Part shown: one piece after another, positions 16,918 through 24,711 of the stretch
Position numbering within the stretch: the stretch's first letter is position 1
Layout: the number at the start of each line of letters is the position of its first letter
Assembly: GCF_018739885.1 (NCBI RefSeq)
Contig: NZ_JADOES010000044.1
Span: forward strand, 1 to 44,420
Direction of reading: 5' to 3'
Length of the DNA stretch: 44,420 bases
DNA from: Leptothoe spongobia TAU-MAC 1115
GTDB taxonomy: Bacteria; Cyanobacteriota; Cyanobacteriia; Phormidesmidales; Phormidesmidaceae
The notes under the pieces: model-generated
What the model was told of the DNA's origin: nothing
Databases searched by the model: none
Seen by the model: only the letters and a program-made list of their open reading frames with translations
Translations under genes and position numbers: made by a program

Positions 16918-17007
16918 ATTCAGAATTTAAAGCTTTTAGTCAGATCCCTAAGATCACGACATCATAGAGTGTATATACCCAACCAATCTACCCCCACGCA
17001 TTGCATC

Positions 17008-18399
17008 ATGACCGCTCAGCTGACTAAATCTTTTCCCATTCCCGAAGCCCTTGAGCAACAGCGGCTGTTCTTTGCGTCAGGGCAGACTAAACCGTTTGAT
17101 TTTCGTTTGGCTCAGTTGGCCAAGCTGAAACAGGCGATCATCGAGCGGCAAGCGGATATTGTAGCGGCAGCTAAGGCCGATCTAGGCAGGCCTGAGTTTG
17201 AAGCGTATTTTGAAATCGCCACCCTGTCAGAGATCAATCTGGCGATGAAAAAGCTGAAGACTTGGATGAAGCCCAAGCGGGTCAAGTCTACGCTAGAGAA
17301 TTTTCCATCATCGGCCTGGATCCAGCCAGATCCTCTCGGTATGGTGCTGATTATTGGTCCCTGGAACTATCCGTTTCAGCTGATGGTGTCGCCATTGGTG
17401 GGTGCGATCGCAGCCGGAAACTGTGCCATCCTCAAACCATCCGAACATGCGCCCAATACAGCCAACGTAGTGACAGAGCTAATTGCGGCCACCTTTGATC
17501 CCAGCTATGTAACCGTATTTCAAGGAGACGCCAGCGTTAGTCAGCAGTTACTAGTCGAAAAGTTTGACCACATCTTCTTTACCGGTGGTGCTGCCATTGG
17601 ACGCATCATCATGGCAGCCGCTGCCAAGCATCTCACACCAGTCACCCTGGAATTAGGCGGTAAGAGCCCATGCATCATTGATGCCGATATCAACCTGGAC
17701 CATGCCGCCAAGCGCATCACCTGGGGCAAATTTATCAACGCCGGACAAACCTGCATTGCCCCCGATTATTTACTCATCGATCGCACCGTCAAAGACGCAT
17801 TTCTAGAAAAGCTAACAGTGGCCATCCAAGAGTTCTTTGGAGATGATCCATCCCAGAGCCCAGATCTGAGTCGCATTATTAACCAACGACACTTTGAGCG
17901 ACTAACCGGCCTGCTTAACAATGGCAACGTTCTGATCGGTGGTGAGACTGACGCGGGCACTCGTTACATTGCCCCTACGGTACTCGACAACGTGACCTGG
18001 GATTCACCAATCATGCAGGATGAAATCTTTGGTCCGATTTTGCCTGTATTGACTTACGACCGGTTTGATCAGGCCCTGTCCCAGATCAATGCTCATCCCA
18101 AGCCTCTGGCCCTATATCTTTTCTCCCGTGACACGGTCAAACAACAGCAGGTACTGACAGAAACATCATCGGGGGGGGTGTGCTTGAACGATACATTGCT
18201 GCATACCATCGTGCCTGGCTTACCCTTTGGCGGTGTGGGGCAAAGCGGGATGGGCAACTACCACGGTAAAGCTTCCTTCGATACCTTTTCCCATTACAAA
18301 AGCGTGCTCAGAAAGACATTTTGGTTAGATTTAGACTGGCGCTATGCTCCATACAAGTCATCTAAGTTAGCACAGATTAAAAATCTGGTGACCCGGTAA
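17008..18399 (+). CDS. Class 3-type aldehyde dehydrogenase
   Basis: From ATG 17008 the enzyme has 463 aa; an upstream GTG at 16969 would add 13 residues that do not resemble the family. Catalytic Cys249 is in INAGQTCIAPDYLL, the general-base Glu215 in TLELGGKSPC, and the nucleotide-binding FTGGAAIGR and GPWNYPFQL motifs are present. The sequence follows the class 3 (fatty/aromatic aldehyde, NAD(P)+) branch. Cyanobacterial relatives oxidise fatty aldehydes from the alkane pathway or apocarotenals to acids. No membrane anchor is seen at the C-terminus. It precedes glutathione reductase by 120 bp in the same direction. Confidence 0.9.
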   Translation: MTAQLTKSFPIPEALEQQRLFFASGQTKPFDFRLAQLAKLKQAIIERQADIVAAAKADLGRPEFEAYFEIATLSEINLAMKKLKTWMKPKRVKSTLENFPSSAWIQPDPLGMVLIIGPWNYPFQLMVSPLVGAIAAGNCAILKPSEHAPNTANVVTELIAATFDPSYVTVFQGDASVSQQLLVEKFDHIFFTGGAAIGRIIMAAAAKHLTPVTLELGGKSPCIIDADINLDHAAKRITWGKFINAGQTCIAPDYLLIDRTVKDAFLEKLTVAIQEFFGDDPSQSPDLSRIINQRHFERLTGLLNNGNVLIGGETDAGTRYIAPTVLDNVTWDSPIMQDEIFGPILPVLTYDRFDQALSQINAHPKPLALYLFSRDTVKQQQVLTETSSGGVCLNDTLLHTIVPGLPFGGVGQSGMGNYHGKASFDTFSHYKSVLRKTFWLDLDWRYAPYKSSKLAQIKNLVTR

Positions 18400-18519
18400 A
18401 GGATTTATTGCAAAATCTGGTGACATTGTGAAAGGTCTGATAGAAACACTATAGAACTGCTTTCCGAGAGCTAGGATGTATTGGCTGTCGAACAGCTATT
18501 AGGGGAGAGGGAGATTGAG

Positions 18520-19860
18520 ATGGCCTACGATTTTGACCTGTTTGCCATCGGTGCTGGGTCAGGTGGCATCGCCACCGCCAGGCGGGCGGCCCAGTACGGG
18601 GCCAAGGTAGCGGTGGCAGAATTTGATCGACTGGGAGGTACCTGTGTCAATCGTGGCTGTGTGCCCAAAAAGCTCATGGTCTATGCATCTCATTTTGCTA
18701 GTCATGTGCAGGAGGCCGCAGGCTATGGCTGGACCTTTGAGCCCGGCAAGTTTGACTGGACCCAAATGATTACAGCAGTTAAAGATGAAGTTACCCGACT
18801 CAATGGTATCTATCAGCGCATGATCGACAATGCGGAGGTCACCCTGTACAAAGGCCATGCCCGTATCGTTGATCATCACACCATTGAAGTAGCCGGTCAG
18901 ACCGTTACCGCTGAGAAAATTCTCATTGCCGTTGGGGGCAAACCTAATCGACCCGATATTCCGGGTATTGAGCTCGCCATTACCTCCGATGAGATTTTTC
19001 ATCTGACCCACCAGCCAAAGCGCATGGTGATTTTTGGTGGGGGTTACATTGGCTGTGAATTTGCCTGTGTGCTCAACGCCCTGGGGACAGAAGTTACCCA
19101 GATTATCCGTCGCGATCAGATTTTACGTGGCTTTGACGAAGATATTCGCACTGAAGTCCAAGAGGCCATGCAGCGCCACGGTATTCGCATTGTGACCGAT
19201 GAGCTGGTCAGTCTGGAGAAAACAGACGAAGGGCTGCAGGTTAACCTCAAAAACAACAATATGGTATTGGCCGATGTGGTTGGTCTATCGGCCCTTGGAC
19301 GCATTCCTCGATTAGAGAATCTAGGATTAGAGAACACTCGCGTTGAGGTAAAAAAAGGAGCCATTGTTGTTGATGCCCACAGCCAGACTGCGGAGTCCAA
19401 CATCTTTGCGGTTGGGGACTGTACTGACCGCATTAATCTCACGCCTGTGGCCATTAGCGAAGGTCGTGCGTTTGCTGATACCCATTACGGTGGCAAACGC
19501 CAAGTGATGAACCATGACAACGTACCGTCAGCTGTGTTTACGACACCAGAGGTGGCGACCGTTGGCATGACCGAAACCGAGGCCATCGCCAAGTATGGTG
19601 AAGCGGGGATTCGGGTTTATCGTTCTCGGTTTAGGCCGATGTACTATACCCTGCCCCAACTAGAAGAGAAAACACTGATGAAGTTGATTGTGCATGTGCA
19701 AACTGACAAGGTTCTAGGAGCCCATATGGTGGGCGATGCTGCTGCCGAGATCATTCAAGGGATGGCCATTGCTGTGAAAATGGGTGCCACTAAGACAGAT
19801 TTTGATGCCACGGTCGGGATTCATCCCAGCTCAGCAGAAGAATTTGTCACCATGAGATAG
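18520..19860 (+). CDS. gor: Glutathione-disulfide reductase
   Basis: The start ATG 18520 (MAYDFDLFAIGAGSGG) is supported by a purine-rich GGGGAGAGGGA at 18502-18512; the TTG at 18481 is less likely. The 446-aa flavoprotein shows the FAD motif GAGSGGIATARRAA and the redox pair C42/C47 in GGTCVNRGCVPKK. It also has the NADPH motif GGGYIGCEFA, the second FAD motif FAVGDCTDR and the C-terminal catalytic histidine in VGIHPSSAEEF. It reduces oxidised glutathione with NADPH in the cytosol, part of oxidative-stress defence in a photosynthetic cell. The wording VNRGCVPKK with Arg-rich surroundings favours glutathione over dihydrolipoamide or trypanothione. Confidence 0.94.
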   Translation: MAYDFDLFAIGAGSGGIATARRAAQYGAKVAVAEFDRLGGTCVNRGCVPKKLMVYASHFASHVQEAAGYGWTFEPGKFDWTQMITAVKDEVTRLNGIYQRMIDNAEVTLYKGHARIVDHHTIEVAGQTVTAEKILIAVGGKPNRPDIPGIELAITSDEIFHLTHQPKRMVIFGGGYIGCEFACVLNALGTEVTQIIRRDQILRGFDEDIRTEVQEAMQRHGIRIVTDELVSLEKTDEGLQVNLKNNNMVLADVVGLSALGRIPRLENLGLENTRVEVKKGAIVVDAHSQTAESNIFAVGDCTDRINLTPVAISEGRAFADTHYGGKRQVMNHDNVPSAVFTTPEVATVGMTETEAIAKYGEAGIRVYRSRFRPMYYTLPQLEEKTLMKLIVHVQTDKVLGAHMVGDAAAEIIQGMAIAVKMGATKTDFDATVGIHPSSAEEFVTMR

Positions 19861-19881
19861 GGCTTGTTAAAAATTAAAATC

Positions 19882-20859
19882 ATGGTCTTCTCCCTTCCAG
19901 ACAAATATATAGACCTGCTCACGGACTTTGGCTTCAAGCGTGTCTTTGGTACCGAACCCAACAAAGCGCTACTGGTTGACTTTTTGAACACGCTCCTGCC
20001 TGAGTATCATCAAATTCAGGATGTCAGCTTCAAAAACTCTGAGTTTCTAGGCGGCACCCTTGAAGATCGAAAAGCTATCTTCGATATCTATTGCCAAACT
20101 GATACTGGGGAAAAGTTTATTGTCGAAATGCAAAAGGCCAAGCAAAACTTCTTTAAGGATAGAAGTGTTTATTATTCAACATTCCCTATTCAAGAACAAT
20201 CTCGAAAGGGGACTTGGGACTTTAATCTAACGGCAGTGTATACCGTCGGTGTACTGGATTTTGTTTTTGATGATCATAAAGCAGATCCAGATTTGTTGCA
20301 TGTGGTAGAACTCAAGAACCAGCGCTGCGAGGTATTTTATGACAAGCTCAAATTTATCTATATTGAACTTCCCAAGTTTACTAAAACCCTTGATGAGCTA
20401 GAAAATCATTTCGAAAAATGGCTATTTCTATTTAAACACCTGGCCCAGTTTGATGATCCCCCTGCACCATTACAGGAAGATGTATTTAATCAACTCTTTG
20501 AGGTGGCTGAAATTGCTAATTTCTCTCCTGCAGAGCAAGATAGCTACCAGGCTAGCTTGAAGTACTATCGCGATATGCACAATGTGGTGAATACTTCCTG
20601 GCAAGAAGGGAAAAAGGAAGGGCTGGCTGAAGGGCTGACAAGAGGCAGAGAAGAAGGCAGAGAGGAAGAACGCTCTTTCACTCTACAGCGACAGCGCTCA
20701 CTACTACTACGTCAGTTATCACGCAAGCTGGGTGATATTCCAGAGGAGATTCAAACTCAGGTTAATCAATTATCGTTAAAGACATTGGATGTTTTAGGTG
20801 AGTCCTTGTTTGATTTTGACGACATTGAGGCCTTGAAAAATTGGTTAAATGAGTATTAA
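19882..20859 (+). CDS. Rpn family PD-(D/E)XK nuclease / transposase-like protein
   Basis: From ATG 19882 the protein has 325 aa. It opens LPDKYIDLLTDFGFKRVFGT, the standard start of Rpn (recombination-promoting nuclease, PDDEXK_2) proteins. The nuclease core is DRKAIFDIYCQT ... GEKFIVEMQKAK (Asp, then Glu-x-Gln). A charged coiled segment EGKKEGLAEGLTRGREEGRE precedes a C-terminal helical domain (LLLRQLSRKLGDIPEEIQ), typical of cyanobacterial members. The family cuts DNA and promotes RecA-independent recombination; it also takes part in phage defence in some bacteria. Intact. It follows gor by 21 bp but is probably a separately acquired gene. Confidence 0.9.
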   Translation: MVFSLPDKYIDLLTDFGFKRVFGTEPNKALLVDFLNTLLPEYHQIQDVSFKNSEFLGGTLEDRKAIFDIYCQTDTGEKFIVEMQKAKQNFFKDRSVYYSTFPIQEQSRKGTWDFNLTAVYTVGVLDFVFDDHKADPDLLHVVELKNQRCEVFYDKLKFIYIELPKFTKTLDELENHFEKWLFLFKHLAQFDDPPAPLQEDVFNQLFEVAEIANFSPAEQDSYQASLKYYRDMHNVVNTSWQEGKKEGLAEGLTRGREEGREEERSFTLQRQRSLLLRQLSRKLGDIPEEIQTQVNQLSLKTLDVLGESLFDFDDIEALKNWLNEY

Positions 20860-20984
20860 CTAAGTCGACGTTGTTGATCCTCGATACGGTTTTATCTGAC
20901 AAACACCGTTACACGGTATTTCTGATAGATCGGTCCATCTTCTAAGTCAGCAACGGCATAAGCCTTTCAATTGTAAATTAGGAG

Positions 20985-21314
20985 TCAAAAACTGCTGATC
21001 AGCGTCACAATTAGACCAAATACAAAAAATGCACAGAGTGGGGTTGGCCCAAGATCATACTCATCACGCATATATGAGAAGAATGCCTTGATCAGGGCGA
21101 TGGTGATAGTGAGGACAGCAGCTACACAGACTACTCTAAATAGCCAGGAGATTAATGCGTCTCCCATAATGTTGCTGATCCACGACGATACCTCTGGCAG
21201 CTGGGTTAATAATCCAAGCCCTAAAAGGATTATGACGATACTGGCAATGGGTGTCGCCCAGCGATAACTATGCTTTTTTAGTCTTTGACCGCTATTAAGG
21301 AGAGAGGAGGACAT
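20985..21314 (-). CDS. Small membrane protein with three helices, function unknown
   Basis: From ATG 21314 the protein has 109 aa; GGAG about 9 bases upstream favours this over the TTG at 21329. Three hydrophobic segments are visible: IASIVIILLGLGLLTQL, WLFRVVCVAAVLTITIALI and LCAFFVFGLIVTLISSF, with a short charged loop YMRDEYDLGPT before the last. I do not recognise the family. It stands alone between the Rpn gene and aminopeptidase P. Codon use and a plausible ribosome-binding site suggest a real gene. Confidence 0.6.
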   Translation of the reverse strand: MSSSLLNSGQRLKKHSYRWATPIASIVIILLGLGLLTQLPEVSSWISNIMGDALISWLFRVVCVAAVLTITIALIKAFFSYMRDEYDLGPTPLCAFFVFGLIVTLISSF

Positions 21315-21583
21315 CGGCTGTTTCTCCAAGTGGTGAATCTTATGCCTAAGTGTATGTATGGATTCTGGGAATATCTAGTGATAAATTGCGGACTAATGGA
21401 CAGTTTTGATGAAACAATTTGCAGACTTGGCTTACGATTAGGTCCGTTACATTATGAGTTTGTGTGGGTAACTCAAGCGATCGCAACTCCCAATTTCGGC
21501 AAACGCTAGAATCCACGCCGGATAAACGCATGGGCAAAAATATCCACTACCAGATGGAGGATACGGGATTAAGCGCATTACAC

Positions 21584-22957
21584 TCACTCTCCTGCAGCCA
21601 ATGTCTCAATCTCATGGGCCTGGGTGGGGAGTTCGGCTGTCAGTACATCACACCCTTGCTCTGTAATCAGGACGTCGTCTTCGATACGAATCCCTCGGAC
21701 ATCAGAAAACTGGGTGAGGCGGTCCCAGTTGACCATATTGGCGTAGCGATCGCAATTCCCCTTATCTGCCAAAATCCCTGGCACCTGATAAAACCCAGGC
21801 TCAATCGTCACCACCATGCCCGCCTGTAGGGGACGATCTAAACGTAGGAACCCTAACCCAAATCGTTCACTGCGGCTACGGCCAGGGGCGTATCCCGCCA
21901 GATCTCCCAGATCCTCCATATCATGCACATCTAACCCCAGCAAATGTCCCACCCCATGGGGAAAGAACAACGCATGGGCATCCTGCTCCACCAAATCATC
22001 CGGTTGGCCCACAAGAATACCAAGATCCACCAACCCTGTCGCCAATGTCCGACAGGCCAACAGATGTAGCTCTCGATATTCCACCCCAGGTTTTGCCATC
22101 TCTATACAGGCATCATGGGCCGCCAGTACCAGATCATAAATATCTCGTTGTGTAGACGAGAACTTGCCACTGACAGGCCAGGTGCGAGTAATATCCGATG
22201 CCCAGCCTGTCTCAGTTTCCGCCCCCACATCAGCCAGGATCAGATCATTTTCTCCTAGGGGATGGTGGTAATGATTGTTATGAAGCACCTCACCATGGAC
22301 AGTAACAATACTGTTATAAGCACAGGTCATACCATGGGCCATGATCACCTGCTCCATAGCCGCTCGAATATGGGCCTCCGTCAGGTTGTTGTTCAACGCT
22401 GTGGCTGTCATCCCAGTTTTATGGGCCATGACTGACACCCCAGCCGCCCGACGAATTTCAGTCAGCCCATGGTCATCATGACACAGGCGCAGCTGGACAA
22501 TAGCCTGGAGCAAAGCTAGATCCTGTTGTTGAGATTGTTTATTAATGGCCAGAGAACGGTTTAAAAGCTGTTTCTGCTGGGCCACTGTGGCACTGTCCTG
22601 TACTCTGAGCGTAGCTACTTGTTCATCGACAAAGCGATTTAAATCTTCCAATGGCAACGCTTTTCCCGCACCGATCCGATGGGCCAGTTCGTTGCGGGTA
22701 GGGCTAGGCCCATGCCACAGGGCTTGGGCCGGTGTCGCGTCATCCATAAATAAGGTAAGGTGTCCGTCCGCCAAATGGATCACTGCATTTTCTAACGGCA
22801 ATCCAGCAAAGTAGAGAAAGTGACTGTTAGTCCGAAATGGGTGGGTGTTGGCGGGAAAATTGCGCGGGGTGGACTGACCTGACCAAAGGAGGACGGGGGC
22901 ATCCAGATGCTGGGCTAGTTGCTGGCGGCGAGTTTTGAGAGTGGTGGCGAGAGTCAT
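21584..22957 (-). CDS. pepP: Xaa-Pro aminopeptidase (aminopeptidase P)
   Basis: The 457-aa enzyme has an N-terminal creatinase-like domain (residues about 1-150, with FPANTHPFRTNSHFLYFAGL) and a pita-bread catalytic domain. The metal ligands are visible in order: two Asp in LILADVGAETETGWASDITR, His in FFPHGVGHLLGLDVHD, Glu in VVTIEPGFY and Glu in RGIRIEDDVLIT. It removes the first residue from peptides with proline in position two in the cytosol. Length matches bacterial PepP. It is transcribed away from moeA, with 130 bp between the two starts. Confident assignment. Confidence 0.93.
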   Translation of the reverse strand: MTLATTLKTRRQQLAQHLDAPVLLWSGQSTPRNFPANTHPFRTNSHFLYFAGLPLENAVIHLADGHLTLFMDDATPAQALWHGPSPTRNELAHRIGAGKALPLEDLNRFVDEQVATLRVQDSATVAQQKQLLNRSLAINKQSQQQDLALLQAIVQLRLCHDDHGLTEIRRAAGVSVMAHKTGMTATALNNNLTEAHIRAAMEQVIMAHGMTCAYNSIVTVHGEVLHNNHYHHPLGENDLILADVGAETETGWASDITRTWPVSGKFSSTQRDIYDLVLAAHDACIEMAKPGVEYRELHLLACRTLATGLVDLGILVGQPDDLVEQDAHALFFPHGVGHLLGLDVHDMEDLGDLAGYAPGRSRSERFGLGFLRLDRPLQAGMVVTIEPGFYQVPGILADKGNCDRYANMVNWDRLTQFSDVRGIRIEDDVLITEQGCDVLTAELPTQAHEIETLAAGE

Positions 22958-23087
22958 TGTTAGGGGCAGAGGGGCAGAGGGAGAACAGGTTTGGACAGTG
23001 GGTATTGCCTACCCTACCTAGGGTAACTTTGACCTTTGATATGGTTAGGAGTGGCTGATACTAAATGAATTTAACTCTGACTGAGCT

Positions 23088-24326
23088 ATGGTGCCTGCAA
23101 ACGATGCGGAAACGTTGATTTTAGATCTGGTGAGGCCCGTTGAGGATATAGAGACAGTGACTGTGGAGGATAGTCTGGGTCGAGTCTTAGGTCGGGCTAT
23201 TAGTAGTCAGCTAGATTTTCCCCACTGGGATAACTCAGCGATGGATGGCTATGCCGTGCGGTATGGGGATGTGGCGACAGTGCCTGCCCAACTCACCGTT
23301 GTGGAGGAGATCCCGGCGGGGCAAGTGCCCCAGAGCACCCTGCGCTCAGGTGAGGCAGCGCGCATTTTTACGGGAGGGTTGCTGCCAGCTGGGGCGGATA
23401 CGATTGTGATTCAGGAAAAGACCCAGCGCGATGGGGAGCAGGTCACTGTCTTAGCATCACCTGCTGAGCAGGCATTTGTTCGCAAGCAGGGCAGTTTTTA
23501 TCAGGCCGGGGCGGAATTACTCGGACCGGGCATTAGGATTGGGGCATCTGAAATTGCCGTGCTGGCAGCAGCGCAGTGTGTACCGGTACCGGTGTATCGA
23601 CGACCCAGGGTGGCGATTTTATCGACGGGGGATGAGTTGGTTGATATTAAGCAGTCCCTGGGACCTGGGCAGATTGTGGATTCTAACCGCTACGCCTTGG
23701 CAGCACTGATTGCCCAATTGGGAGCAATGCCTGTGCCCTTAGGAATCGTGCCAGACCAAAAGGAGGCAACACGTCAAGCGATTGCCGATGCGTTGACCCA
23801 GGCGGATATGGTGATTTCCTCCGGTGGGGTGTCAGTGGGGGACTATGACTATGTCGATCAAATTCTGGCAGAGCTGGGGGCGACCATTCACATTCGCTCA
23901 GTGGCGGTAAAGCCAGGTAAACCTCTGACAGTGGCTACGTTTGATCACAGTGAAGGGGATCACAGTGAAGGCAAGCTCTATTTTGGCTTGCCTGGGAATC
24001 CGGTTTCTTCGTTGGTTAGCTTTTGGCGGTTTGTACAACCGGCATTGCGCAAGCTCTCAGGCCTAAACACTGGCTGGTCACCCACGTTTGTTTGGGCGAT
24101 AACGGACAGCGATCTGAAAGCCGGGGGCAAGCGGGAGACCTATCTTTGGGGGCAGCTGGTTTCAGCGGATGACGGCTATCGGTTTACCCTGGCTGCAGGG
24201 GGTCACAGTTCTGGAAATTTAGTGAATCTCAGTCGCACTAATGGGTTAGCTCAGGTGCCATTGGGGGAAACGATGATTCAGGCTGGGAGTTTGATTCGAG
24301 TGTTGATGTTGGACCGATCGATTTAA
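23088..24326 (+). CDS. moeA: Molybdopterin molybdenumtransferase MoeA
   Basis: The 412-aa protein has the expected four-domain layout. It begins with the linker motif LDFPHWDNSAMDGYAVRYGD. The MoCF-binding domain follows, with PRVAILSTGDELV, SSGGVSVGDYDYVD and GLPGNPVSSLVSF. MoeA inserts molybdate into adenylylated molybdopterin, the last step of Mo-cofactor synthesis. Just before GLPGNPV, a 15-bp unit is duplicated in tandem, giving DHSEG twice (about 23944-23973), presumably harmless in a loop. The TAA stop at 24324-24326 is also the first triplet of a 73-bp structured repeat. No other mo-cofactor gene is adjacent. Confidence 0.93.
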   Translation: MVPANDAETLILDLVRPVEDIETVTVEDSLGRVLGRAISSQLDFPHWDNSAMDGYAVRYGDVATVPAQLTVVEEIPAGQVPQSTLRSGEAARIFTGGLLPAGADTIVIQEKTQRDGEQVTVLASPAEQAFVRKQGSFYQAGAELLGPGIRIGASEIAVLAAAQCVPVPVYRRPRVAILSTGDELVDIKQSLGPGQIVDSNRYALAALIAQLGAMPVPLGIVPDQKEATRQAIADALTQADMVISSGGVSVGDYDYVDQILAELGATIHIRSVAVKPGKPLTVATFDHSEGDHSEGKLYFGLPGNPVSSLVSFWRFVQPALRKLSGLNTGWSPTFVWAITDSDLKAGGKRETYLWGQLVSADDGYRFTLAAGGHSSGNLVNLSRTNGLAQVPLGETMIQAGSLIRVLMLDRSI

Positions 24327-24467
24327 ACCTTGTCCACGTCCAGAACGGTCGTTTTTCCGTAGAAGAAACTATAGGTTTCAACTTGGACGTGGGTTAAACC
24401 TTGTCCACGTCCAGAACTGGAATTTTTCCGTAGAAGAAACTATAGGTTTTAACTTAGACGTGGATTA
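24324..24467 (+). repeat. 73-bp three-way-junction repeat, copies 2 and 3 in tandem
   Basis: Copy 2 spans 24324-24396 and copy 3 24395-24467, sharing two bases. Copy 2 begins exactly at the TAA stop of moeA. The outer stem is perfect in copy 2 and has one mismatch in copy 3 (TAGACGTGG). The first inner hairpin has changed sequence in copy 3 (GGAA/TTCC instead of ACGG/CCGT) yet still pairs, and the second inner hairpin GAAAC/GTTTY is kept in both. Retained pairing despite base changes points to selection on structure or to a mobile unit needing its fold. Confidence 0.85.
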
Positions 24468-24653
24468 TCCGCTAAGTCAGTCATAATTTTAAGCTTGATG
24501 CCGTATTGGTAAGCATGGGTGTGAATTCGTGCCTTAGTGGCTTGATAAGATGCGGGTGGGACGAAGGGTATAGAAAGGATAGGATGAGCAATAGTTTTTT
24601 CTATGCCCACAAATAGTTGGATTACTTTAGCTAATTGACGGTATAGATTACCG

Positions 24654-24690
24654 ATTAGTGCGCTAAAGTATCGCCATATTCAGCACTAAT
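24654..24690 (+). terminator. Hairpin with T-run just upstream of the large repeat protein gene
   Basis: ATTAGTGC and GCACTAAT are exact complements separated by 21 nt and followed by TTTTTCTC. It ends 21 bp before the ATG at 24712, so it could stop read-through from moeA or act as an attenuator for the next gene. The long loop makes it weak. The rest of the 244-bp gap after the tandem repeats holds nothing recognisable. Confidence 0.35.
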
Positions 24691-24711
24691 TTTTCTCTGG
24701 CTGATAAGTTT

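Noticed and set aside
18559..19011. Minus-strand open frame of 150 codons inside the glutathione reductase gene
   Set aside because: It is antisense to a gene with all catalytic motifs and reads as low-information shadow sequence.
21285..21583. Small frames between the three-helix membrane protein and pepP
   Set aside because: Short overlapping frames on both strands have no start signals or recognisable sequence; the gap appears non-coding.
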